Source: Alphaproteobacteria bacterium (GTDB lineage Bacteria > Pseudomonadota > Alphaproteobacteria > Micavibrionales > UBA2020). Taken from it: a DNA stretch of 9,069 nt. The notes beneath the pieces are model-generated. The model saw nothing but the letters and a program-made list of their open reading frames with translations, made no database searches and had not been told where the DNA came from. The stretch covers positions 1 through 9,069 of the forward strand of contig JADYYV010000028.1 in the NCBI GenBank assembly GCA_020853455.1, written 5' to 3'. Below are positions 1 through 5,756 of this stretch, in pieces. The translations under genes and the position numbers were made by a program. Positions within the stretch are counted from its first letter, which is position 1. Each line of letters starts with the position of its first letter.

Positions 1-1
1 G

Positions 2-427
2 GGCGGCAACGGTTTGATCGTGTATAACCGCAAGGAAGGCCGCGCGCTCGGCGAAGTCACGAAATTCCTCGTCTATAACGCCCGCAAACGGCAGGAAGGC
101 GGAGATCGCGCAGACCAGTATTTCCGCCGCACGGAATGTGTCGCGGGTGTGCAGGACATGCGCTTCCAGGAGTTGATGCCCGATATCTTCCACTGGCTGG
201 GCATCACGCATATCCACCGCTTTGCCTCCATGAGCGACATGAAATTCAATGCGCTGGCGAATGCAGGCATCACGGTCGGCGAGCGGATCGAGATTCCGCC
301 CGAACTGATCCCCGCCGACGCCGCCGTCGAAATGGAAGCGAAGAAAGCCGCCGGCTATTTCGCCCAGACCGAAGTGAAATCGCAGGATGCGCTGAAAGAC
401 GTTAAAGGCCGAGGCCTCGAAGAATAA
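2..427 (+). CDS. GTP cyclohydrolase II-like protein, URC1 type (5' truncated by window edge)
   Basis: The frame is open from base 2, so only the C-terminal 141 residues or so are present and the true start lies upstream; the TTG at 14 is internal. The protein carries the RibA-fold signature in variant form: RKEGRALGE replaces the RQEGRGIGL of canonical RibA. It continues with VTKFLVYNARKRQ, the block QDMRFQELMPDIFHWLGI, and AGITVGERIEIPPELIP before an AGYF tail. From memory, this VTK-LVYNARKR and DMRFQ-LMPD pattern is typical of the GTP cyclohydrolase II-like proteins named URC1 in yeast uracil catabolism, not of riboflavin-pathway RibA. The upp gene 24 bases downstream fits, since UPRT (URC6) belongs to the same pathway. 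The catalytic zinc-binding cysteines would lie in the missing N-terminal part, so activity cannot be judged. A plain RibA for riboflavin synthesis is the alternative, but the sequence favours URC1. Confidence 0.85.
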   Translation, partial: GGNGLIVYNRKEGRALGEVTKFLVYNARKRQEGGDRADQYFRRTECVAGVQDMRFQELMPDIFHWLGITHIHRFASMSDMKFNALANAGITVGERIEIPPELIPADAAVEMEAKKAAGYFAQTEVKSQDALKDVKGRGLEE

Positions 428-436
428 GCATTATTA

Positions 437-442
437 TAAGGA
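437..442 (+). promoter_or_regulatory. Ribosome binding site of upp
   Basis: TAAGGA lies nine bases before the ATG at 452. It sits in the 24-base gap after the URC1-like gene and supports this upp start. Confidence 0.7.
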
Positions 443-451
443 CCGGATACA

Positions 452-1087
452 ATGCCCGAGAACCAAGTTATCGTCATCGACCACCCGCTGGTGCAGCACA
501 AGCTGTCCGTGATGCGCAGCAAAGACACCAACACCAACGACTTCCGCAACCTGATCCGCGAAATTTCGATCCTGATGGGATACGAAATCATGCGCGACCT
601 GCCGATGGAAGAGGTGGAGATTGAAACCCCGCTCGAAAAAATGAAATCGAAAATGCTGGCGGGCAAGAAACTCTGCGTCGTGCCGATCCTGCGCGCAGGC
701 ACGGGTTTCCTTGACGGTTTGCTGCAGCTGGTGCCGCTCGCACGCGTCGGGCATATCGGCCTGTACCGTGACCCTGAAACGCTGGTGCCGGTCGAATATT
801 ACCTGAAGCTGCCCGATGATATGCCGCAGCGCCGCGTGATCGTTGTCGATCCGATGCTGGCGACCGGCAATTCCGCGATTGCGGCGGTCGAGCGCGTGAA
901 GGATTCCGATGCGACCGACGTCAAATTCATGTGCCTGATCGCATCGCCCGAAGGTCTGAAAGCGTTCCATGACGCGCATCCCGATGTGCCGGTCTATACC
1001 GCCGCCATCGACCGCGAACTGAACGACCACGGCTATATCCTGCCCGGCATCGGCGATGCCGGCGACCGGATTTTCGGCACGAAATAA
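452..1087 (+). CDS. upp: Uracil phosphoribosyltransferase
   Basis: This cytoplasmic enzyme joins uracil to PRPP to give UMP and pyrophosphate. At 211 residues it has the normal family length (E. coli 208). The N-terminal HPLVQHKLSVMR, the central VVPILRAGTGFLDGLL, the PRPP-binding loop VVDPMLATGNSA and the C-terminal uracil-binding GYILPGIGDAGDRIFGTK are all present and look intact. The ATG at 452 has a clear ribosome binding site. The gene follows the URC1-like gene by 24 bases, and its TAA stop overlaps the ATG of the HAD-2H gene by one base (TAATG). This suggests one transcript for all three and translational coupling to the last. In this setting UPRT probably serves uracil catabolism as URC6 does, as well as pyrimidine salvage; that role is inferred from the neighbourhood. 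Confidence 0.97.
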   Translation: MPENQVIVIDHPLVQHKLSVMRSKDTNTNDFRNLIREISILMGYEIMRDLPMEEVEIETPLEKMKSKMLAGKKLCVVPILRAGTGFLDGLLQLVPLARVGHIGLYRDPETLVPVEYYLKLPDDMPQRRVIVVDPMLATGNSAIAAVERVKDSDATDVKFMCLIASPEGLKAFHDAHPDVPVYTAAIDRELNDHGYILPGIGDAGDRIFGTK

Positions 1088-2064
1088 TGCGTCAACTGCC
1101 GCGGCTGAAAAACCTCCGCGCGGTCATCTTCGACCGCGACGGTACCCTGAACGCGTCCGGGTCGGAGGGTAATGGCGGTTATGTGCTGGAACCGGCGCAA
1201 CTGGCTTATCTGCCGGGCGTTGAAACCGTCCTGAAAGACCTGCATGAACGGGGCATCCTGCTGTTCGTATTTACGCAGCAGAATTGCGTGACCAAGGGAC
1301 TGATCGACGAGCAGGGGGTCGATGCGCTGCACGACATCATGCAGACGCAAATCGCGCCTGCCGCCTACAAGGGTTTCTATTTTAATACGCAGGCCTGCGC
1401 GGGCGAGGACTGGAGCAAGCCGGGGCCGGGCATGCTGAATGCCATTCTTGCCGCGCATCCGGAATTGAACGCGTCCAACTGTCTTGTCGTCGGCGATGCG
1501 GTGCGGGATGCGGAATCTGCGGCGGCGGCCGGATTGCCTTTTGCCTTCGTTGCCAGCGACCAGAAAGACAAGACGGCCGAGGCGCGGAAGGCGGAGCTGC
1601 CGTTCTACGACAACCTCGCTACGCTGTTCGATGCGCTGGATGCGCCCGTGCCTTATGCGGCATACGAGGTTGATAAAGATTCCCGCGAAATGCTGCTGGA
1701 GGCTTTTCCGCCGCGTCATCCCGATGTCATCGCACATCACATCACGCATAAATACGGCGCGACCGAGGCCGATATGCCGCCGATGCCCGCCGGGGTGCGC
1801 GTGACCGGCCATCACGACAACGGCGCGATACAGGTTCTGGTGGTGGAGGTCGATGGCAAACGGCATCAGGCCGCGCGCGAAGATGAAACGCCGCGCTATT
1901 ACCACATCACGCTGTCGATTGATCGCGAGCAGGGCATCGCGCCGAAAAATTCCAACGACCTGTTGCAGGCGATTGCGGCGGAGAAGGGCCTTAGCGGGAT
2001 GGATAACCTTCCAGAACCGATTCAAATCTCCGTCCTGCCACGATTGCTGTTGGACGAAACCTGA
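1087..2064 (+). CDS. HAD phosphatase fused to a 2H-phosphoesterase-like domain
   Basis: This 325-residue protein has two parts. Residues 10-185 form a HAD-superfamily phosphatase of the polynucleotide-phosphatase or histidinol-phosphatase type. Motif I is FDRDGTLN (nucleophile D16, acid D18), motif II is VFTQQN (T63), motif III is SKPGPGM (K111), and motif IV is VVGDAVRDAESA (D137, D141). Residues about 205-325 carry two H-x-T motifs, HHITHKYG (H218, T220) and YHITLSID (H273, T275), as in 2H phosphoesterases, which act on 2',3'-cyclic or 2'-5' RNA phosphate ends. Such HAD plus 2H pairings are known in predicted RNA-repair proteins (the 'Swiss Army Knife' type). The ATG overlaps the upp stop, and no strong ribosome binding site of its own is seen, so coupled translation is likely. 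The substrate is unknown: an RNA end, or a phosphorylated ribosyl intermediate of uracil breakdown. The HAD assignment is firm; the 2H assignment is good but rests on motifs only. Confidence 0.85.
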   Translation: MRQLPRLKNLRAVIFDRDGTLNASGSEGNGGYVLEPAQLAYLPGVETVLKDLHERGILLFVFTQQNCVTKGLIDEQGVDALHDIMQTQIAPAAYKGFYFNTQACAGEDWSKPGPGMLNAILAAHPELNASNCLVVGDAVRDAESAAAAGLPFAFVASDQKDKTAEARKAELPFYDNLATLFDALDAPVPYAAYEVDKDSREMLLEAFPPRHPDVIAHHITHKYGATEADMPPMPAGVRVTGHHDNGAIQVLVVEVDGKRHQAAREDETPRYYHITLSIDREQGIAPKNSNDLLQAIAAEKGLSGMDNLPEPIQISVLPRLLLDET

Positions 2065-2078
2065 AAATGCCAATTCAT

Positions 2079-2402
2079 TTAGGGGATGAATAGTTCGACG
2101 TTGAATGATGCTTTTCCGTCTTCCCACGATTTCAAAAGGATCGGCAGGCCACCATCGTAAACTTGGAAGTTGATAAGTTCTATTTGATTCTCGTCATCAA
2201 AAATCACTGACATCTGCATATTCGCGGTAAGGTATCGTTCAATACCTAAATATTGTTCTACAAGGTTTAAATTTAAGGCTTCGATAAAATAATTTCTTAT
2301 TTCAGGGGCAAATCTGGCCGGCGACACGAAATTCCAACCATCATCATCTAAAAATTTTTCTGCATTGATAGGAATGATAAAGGCGGCTTTGTATCGTCCC
2401 AT
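2079..2402 (-). CDS. Small AT-rich hypothetical protein
   Basis: This 107-residue protein matches no family I can name. The ATG at 2402 is chosen over a longer frame reaching into phaC because AGGAG stands seven bases upstream (2414-2410). The protein begins MGRYKAAFIIPI and ends ASFNVELFIP. It has no signal peptide or membrane segment, is acidic in its second half, and reads as a small soluble alpha/beta protein. Base use differs sharply from its neighbours: 20 of 60 bases are G or C over 2161-2220. It follows phaC on the same strand after 50 bases and converges with the HAD-2H gene, with 14 bases between the stops. It may be a recent arrival co-transcribed with phaEC. No function is proposed. 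Confidence 0.7.
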   Translation of the reverse strand: MGRYKAAFIIPINAEKFLDDDGWNFVSPARFAPEIRNYFIEALNLNLVEQYLGIERYLTANMQMSVIFDDENQIELINFQVYDGGLPILLKSWEDGKASFNVELFIP

Positions 2403-2409
2403 TATCCAG

Positions 2410-2414
2410 CTCCT
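2410..2414 (-). promoter_or_regulatory. Ribosome binding site deciding the start of the 107-residue gene
   Basis: Read on the minus strand, AGGAG lies seven bases before the ATG at 2402. It rules in that start over a longer in-frame one inside phaC. Confidence 0.65.
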
Positions 2415-2416
2415 AG

Positions 2417-2444
2417 CCCCTCTCCCGCAAGCGCAGGAGAGGGG
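2417..2444. repeat. Intergenic palindrome, 9-bp perfect stem
   Basis: CCCCTCTCC (2417-2425) and GGAGAGGGG (2436-2444) are exact reverse complements around a 10-base loop, in which CGC/GCG (2426-2428 and 2431-2433) can pair further. Neither strand has a T run after the stem, so it is not a classical intrinsic terminator. Palindromes of this CCTCTCCCGC type are dispersed between genes in many alphaproteobacteria (recalled, not searched). It lies between phaC and the 107-residue gene and could stabilise the phaEC message 3' end or reduce downstream expression. Confidence 0.75.
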
Positions 2445-2452
2445 ATTAAGGA

Positions 2453-3523
2453 TCAATCGCGTTCGTTCAGCCATTTGCCGATCGACGGCGGCACGAGCGC
2501 CTGTGCGGAGCCCGACACGTAAATGCCGATATGGCCGCCCTTGAACGACACTTCCTGATAATCAGTCGAACCGACTGCCTTGCCCATCGGCTTCGATGCC
2601 GAGGGGGGCACGAGGTGGTCATCGAGCGCATAGACGTTCAGCACGGGGCAGGTGATGTTTTTCAGGTCGACAATCTCGCCGCCCAGATCAATGCCGCCCT
2701 TCAGCAGCTTGTTGTCCTGATAGCAATCCTTGACGAACTGGCGGTAGCATTCGCCGGCCTGGTCGGGGCTGTCGAAAATCCATTTTTCCATGGTCATGAA
2801 GTTGCAGACCGCTTTCTGGTTGTCGAGGATATCGACCATGTCGATATATTTCTGCGCAATCAGGCGATAGGGTTTCAGGTTCAGGAACGTCCAGTTCATC
2901 AGGTCGCCCGGGATGTTGCCCATGCTATCGACCAGCAGGTCGACGTCGATGTGCTTGATCCATTGTCCCAGCATGTTGTCGGGCGTGTGGAAATCGACCG
3001 GCGTCACCATCGTGACGAGGTTTTTCACCTTGTCCTGATGCAGCGAGGTATAGCAGAGCGAGACCGCGCCGCCCTGGCAGATGCCCAGCAGGTTGACCTG
3101 TTCGGAGCCCGCATGTTCGCAAACCGCATCGACGCAACGATCCAGATAGCCGTTGATGTAATCGTCCATGGTCAGGAAGCGGTCGGAGCGGTCGGGATAG
3201 CCCCAGTCGATCAGGTACACATCGAGACCCTGTTCCATCAGCCCGCGCACGGTGGAGCGGTTTTCCTGCAAGTCGGTCATATAGGGGCGGTTGACGAGCG
3301 CGTAGGAAATCAGCATCGGCGTCTTGTTGGTCGCCGCTTTACCGTTGGGGTTTTTATAATGGTACAGCGTCACCTTGTCTTCGGTGTAGATCGCTTCTTT
3401 TTCCGTCACGCCGGAGGGCAGGTCGCCCACGCTGCGCAGGTTTTTCATGCCTTCGGCCAGCTTCGTGTTGAAGTTTGTGATTTCTTTCAGGATCTGGTCG
3501 GGTTTCAGTTGAATGGCGGACAT
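2453..3523 (-). CDS. phaC: Class III PHA synthase catalytic subunit
   Basis: PhaC polymerises (R)-3-hydroxyacyl-CoA into polyhydroxyalkanoate on the granule surface. At 356 residues it has the length of class III synthases, not the roughly 560-600 of class I and II. The alpha/beta-hydrolase fold holds the lipase-like box GICQGG with nucleophile C149, the aspartate in ALDDHLVPP (D302) and the histidine in KGGHIGIYVSG (H331). These are the same three numbers as the catalytic triad of Allochromatium vinosum PhaC. VYLIDWGYPDRSDR (102-115) is another family block. Class III PhaC needs PhaE, whose gene ends two bases upstream. A GGGAGG ribosome binding site (3538-3533) lies inside the phaE end, pointing to coupled translation and matched subunit amounts. 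The AT-rich 107-residue gene follows on the same strand. Confidence 0.97.
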   Translation of the reverse strand: MSAIQLKPDQILKEITNFNTKLAEGMKNLRSVGDLPSGVTEKEAIYTEDKVTLYHYKNPNGKAATNKTPMLISYALVNRPYMTDLQENRSTVRGLMEQGLDVYLIDWGYPDRSDRFLTMDDYINGYLDRCVDAVCEHAGSEQVNLLGICQGGAVSLCYTSLHQDKVKNLVTMVTPVDFHTPDNMLGQWIKHIDVDLLVDSMGNIPGDLMNWTFLNLKPYRLIAQKYIDMVDILDNQKAVCNFMTMEKWIFDSPDQAGECYRQFVKDCYQDNKLLKGGIDLGGEIVDLKNITCPVLNVYALDDHLVPPSASKPMGKAVGSTDYQEVSFKGGHIGIYVSGSAQALVPPSIGKWLNERD

Positions 3524-3525
3524 GA

Positions 3526-4650
3526 TTATTTGCCTCCCTTTTTCGCGGGTTTCTTGGCTTGCGACGGTGCGCCGGCGGCCTTGGCCTTCGGCTTCTTCAC
3601 GCCACGGATTTCATCGATGGCCTTGCGCAGCTCGATATTCTCGCGGCGCAGCGTGTGCAGGCGCTGGTGCAGGCTGTCCACTTCGGAGCGCGTCGGCAGG
3701 TTGAACTGGTCGGCGATATCGTCGGTCAGCGTGTTCATCTGGCCCTTGAACGCCATCAGCGCGTTCACGACTTCGCCGTACAGTTTCGTGTATTCGTCCG
3801 ACGTCGCGTAGCGCGCATAAACGTCTTCGCAGACATCGACCCATTTCGCATACACTTCCTTCAGCGAGGTGAGGGGAGCGGCGTCTGCGGGCGGGTTCGC
3901 CACATATTCCTGGAATTTCTGCACCGCCTCGATGCCGACCTGCGCCATCGCGGCGTTGTATTTGCGGGTCTGCTGCTCGAACTCGTGATAGAGCTTGTAG
4001 AGCAGATTCCACGCATCCTGCTTCTCGCGGGTGTAGCCGATGCCGGGCAGGGAAGCATAGAAGCCGAAGGGGTCGAAATTCTGGAAGCTGCCTGCGCCCT
4101 GCACATTGTTCCACGGCTGCGCCGAGGTCCATGCGGCGGGATTGAAACCCTGGCCGCCGAAGGGGTTGCCGCCGAAGCCCTGGCCGAACTGGCCGAACGG
4201 GCCGCCGCTGTTGAAGGCCGACGCCCAGGCGTTGCCGCCCTTCATGAAGCTTTCCGATACGTTTTTCCACGCATTGGCGGGGTCATAGGGCTGGGTGTTG
4301 GTTTGCAGCATGCCGAGGAAGAAGGATTGCAGGCCCTTCAGCCAGTCGCCGGTCATGTCGTTCACCGGCTTGTTCTGGCCCGACCATTGCGCGAATTGCT
4401 GCTGCATGTCGAGGAACTGTTTGCCGGCCTGCGTGAAGAATTGCTGGTACTGGCCTGCGCCGGGCAGGGTGGGCGACAGGTTTTTCTGCCATTCCTGAAA
4501 GAAGCCCGCCCATTGTCCCTGGGCGTCGGTCGCCGCCTTGACCTGCTGGTCGAAATAGGCGCGCTGGTTCTGGAACCAGCTGTCCCAGTTTTGGGTCGTG
4601 CCTTCTTTGGGTGCGTCTGTGGAATTCTGTGCGGATTTGGTGGCGGCCAT
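3526..4650 (-). CDS. phaE: Class III PHA synthase accessory subunit
   Basis: PhaE forms the active class III synthase complex with PhaC. The ATG at 4650 is preferred to one at 4677 because GGAGA stands about nine bases before it; this gives 374 residues. Residues 21-120 are rich in W, F and Q, with repeated amphipathic helices. Residues 148-172 form a G/F/N/Q-rich low-complexity patch (GGPFGQFGQGFGG and onwards). Residues 200-300 are helical. Residues 318-348 carry LPTRSEVDSLHQRLHTL, a predicted coiled coil seen near the C terminus of many PhaE proteins. The tail after 350 is Lys/Ala/Pro-rich and basic. The gene heads the phaEC operon, diverges from phaB across 269 bases, and is followed two bases later by phaC. 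Identity rests on the PhaC partner, these blocks and the length. Confidence 0.92.
   Translation of the reverse strand: MAATKSAQNSTDAPKEGTTQNWDSWFQNQRAYFDQQVKAATDAQGQWAGFFQEWQKNLSPTLPGAGQYQQFFTQAGKQFLDMQQQFAQWSGQNKPVNDMTGDWLKGLQSFFLGMLQTNTQPYDPANAWKNVSESFMKGGNAWASAFNSGGPFGQFGQGFGGNPFGGQGFNPAAWTSAQPWNNVQGAGSFQNFDPFGFYASLPGIGYTREKQDAWNLLYKLYHEFEQQTRKYNAAMAQVGIEAVQKFQEYVANPPADAAPLTSLKEVYAKWVDVCEDVYARYATSDEYTKLYGEVVNALMAFKGQMNTLTDDIADQFNLPTRSEVDSLHQRLHTLRRENIELRKAIDEIRGVKKPKAKAAGAPSQAKKPAKKGGK
3533..3538 (-). promoter_or_regulatory. Ribosome binding site of phaC inside the 3' end of phaE
   Basis: On the minus strand GGGAGG overlaps the last codons of phaE, and the phaE stop and phaC ATG are separated by two bases. 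This layout suggests terminating ribosomes restart on phaC. Confidence 0.7.
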
Positions 4651-4698
4651 GAGTGTAATCTCCGGTTTGATGCCCAATAAAAAATGATCTGGTATCTG

Positions 4699-4728
4699 AT
4701 TATATCATAACATGGTGCGCCGCAACAA
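4699..4728 (-). promoter_or_regulatory. Candidate sigma-70 promoter of phaEC
   Basis: On the minus strand TTGTTG (4728-4723) and a perfect TATAAT (4704-4699) are separated by 18 bases, placing the transcript start near 4692, about 40 bases before the phaE ATG. The spacer and -35 contain TTGCGGCGCA, a TGC-rich element resembling one in the facing phaB promoter. Confidence 0.5.
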
Positions 4729-4777
4729 AAATCCAAGCCTTTCATTCGGGAAAGCGCGGTTTTATTGGCGAATTCAC

Positions 4778-4806
4778 TTGCGGGGGCGCAGCAAAAAAGT
4801 TATGTT
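4778..4806 (+). promoter_or_regulatory. Candidate sigma-70 promoter of phaBR
   Basis: TTGCGG (4778-4783) and TATGTT (4801-4806) are 17 bases apart; TTATAT (4805-4810) is an alternative -10. Transcription would begin near 4813, about 107 bases before the phaB ATG. The spacer holds GCAGCAA, also found in the phasin leader. Confidence 0.45.
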
Positions 4807-4861
4807 ATATCCGCTGCCGAAGGACCGGCGGCGCTGTTATTTTACGGCGCTTGGGCTTTCA

Positions 4862-4884
4862 GGCAATGAGAGGTTGCTATTGCC
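4862..4884. promoter_or_regulatory. Inverted repeat in the phaB leader, possible operator
   Basis: GGCAAT (4862-4867) and ATTGCC (4879-4884) form a perfect 6-bp inverted repeat with an 11-base spacer, in the presumed 5' leader of phaB. A TTGC half-site is also inside the spacer. It could bind a dimeric regulator such as PhaR; no direct evidence supports this. Confidence 0.3.
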
Positions 4885-4904
4885 GTTTTAATTTCTTAAT
4901 TTCA

Positions 4905-4909
4905 GGGAG
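4905..4909 (+). promoter_or_regulatory. Ribosome binding site deciding the phaB start
   Basis: GGGAG lies ten bases before the ATG at 4920. It favours that codon over the upstream in-frame ATG at 4851 and over the GTG at 4998, which would give a protein of typical PhaB length. Confidence 0.55.
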
Positions 4910-4919
4910 CTTTAAACCT

Positions 4920-5732
4920 ATGACCCCGGCCAATGTCATGAAACAAGAATCTGCCCAAAAATCAGTGCAAAATGACAATCCCCCCGTCGCAGGCACCGTG
5001 CCGCGCATCTGCCTTGTCACCGGCGGAACGGGCGGCATCGGCAGCGTGATCTGCCAGCGCCTCGCCAAGGCCGGCCATGTGGTCGCCACCACCTACCGGA
5101 ACGAGGAAAAAGCCAAGGCATGGAAGGCCGAAATGGCCAAAGAAGGTTACACCTTCCACATCTACAAATGCGACGTCGCCAGCTTCGAAGATACCGGCAA
5201 ATGCATCAAGGCGATCGTGGCCGATCTGGGCCCCATCACGGTGCTGGTCAACAATGCCGGCATCACCCGCGACAGCACGCTGCGCAAAATGACCATCGAC
5301 CAGTGGCGCGACGTGATTTCGAACGACCTCGACAGCGTTTTCAACGTGACCCGCCCCGTGCTGGATTACATGCTGGAAAGCAATTTCGGCCGCATCATCA
5401 ACATTTCCTCGATCAACGGGCAAAAGGGCCAGTTCGGTCAGGCGAACTATGCTGCGGCGAAGGCCGGCATGCACGGCTTCACCAAGGCGCTGGCGCAGGA
5501 AGTCGCGAAAAAGGGCATCACCGTCAACACGATTTCCCCCGGCTATATCGATACCGACATGATTCAGGCGGTGCCGGAAAACGTGCGCCAGAGCATCGTG
5601 GCGCAGATCCCCGTCGGCCGCTTCGGCAAGCCCGAAGACGTGGCGCATGTGGTGTCGTTCCTGATGCAGGATGAATCCGGTTTCATCACCGGCGCGAACC
5701 TGGCCACCAATGGCGGCCATTTTATGGATTAA
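4920..5732 (+). CDS. phaB: Acetoacetyl-CoA reductase (PHA precursor supply)
   Basis: PhaB reduces acetoacetyl-CoA to (R)-3-hydroxybutyryl-CoA, the PHA monomer, using NADPH as a rule. It is a classical short-chain dehydrogenase. Visible parts are the cofactor loop TGGTGGIG (34-41), NNAG (111-114), the catalytic serine in NISSINGQ (S164) and the YAAAK pair Y177 and K181, then SPGYIDTDM and a C-terminal ITGANLATNGGHFMD. GQKGQFGQANYAAAKAG closely resembles known PhaB. From the ATG at 4920 the protein is 270 residues, about 25 more than usual, with a polar N-terminal extension (residues 1-26). An internal GTG at 4998 would give 244 residues but lacks a good ribosome binding site. phaR follows after 24 bases. 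FabG of fatty-acid synthesis is the alternative, but the pha context and C terminus favour PhaB. Confidence 0.93.
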   Translation: MTPANVMKQESAQKSVQNDNPPVAGTVPRICLVTGGTGGIGSVICQRLAKAGHVVATTYRNEEKAKAWKAEMAKEGYTFHIYKCDVASFEDTGKCIKAIVADLGPITVLVNNAGITRDSTLRKMTIDQWRDVISNDLDSVFNVTRPVLDYMLESNFGRIINISSINGQKGQFGQANYAAAKAGMHGFTKALAQEVAKKGITVNTISPGYIDTDMIQAVPENVRQSIVAQIPVGRFGKPEDVAHVVSFLMQDESGFITGANLATNGGHFMD

Positions 5733-5756
5733 TGAGAGAGAAGAGGGACGGTCAAC

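Noticed and set aside
434..1030. Minus-strand open frame of 198 codons opposite upp
   Set aside because: Its composition is that of a mirrored GC-rich gene; upp on the plus strand is complete.
1033..2127. Minus-strand open frame of 364 codons opposite the HAD-2H gene
   Set aside because: It is Arg/His/Gln-rich without motifs, while the plus strand encodes intact HAD motifs and is coupled to upp.
2531..3811. Long plus-strand open frame opposite phaC and phaE (426 codons)
   Set aside because: It is antisense to two well-identified genes, rich in H, R, V and D as expected from mirrored codons, and has no recognisable domain.
3559..4680. Long plus-strand open frame opposite phaE (373 codons)
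   Set aside because: It is a mirror of phaE on the other strand with biased composition; PhaE, with its ribosome binding site and PhaC partner, explains the region.
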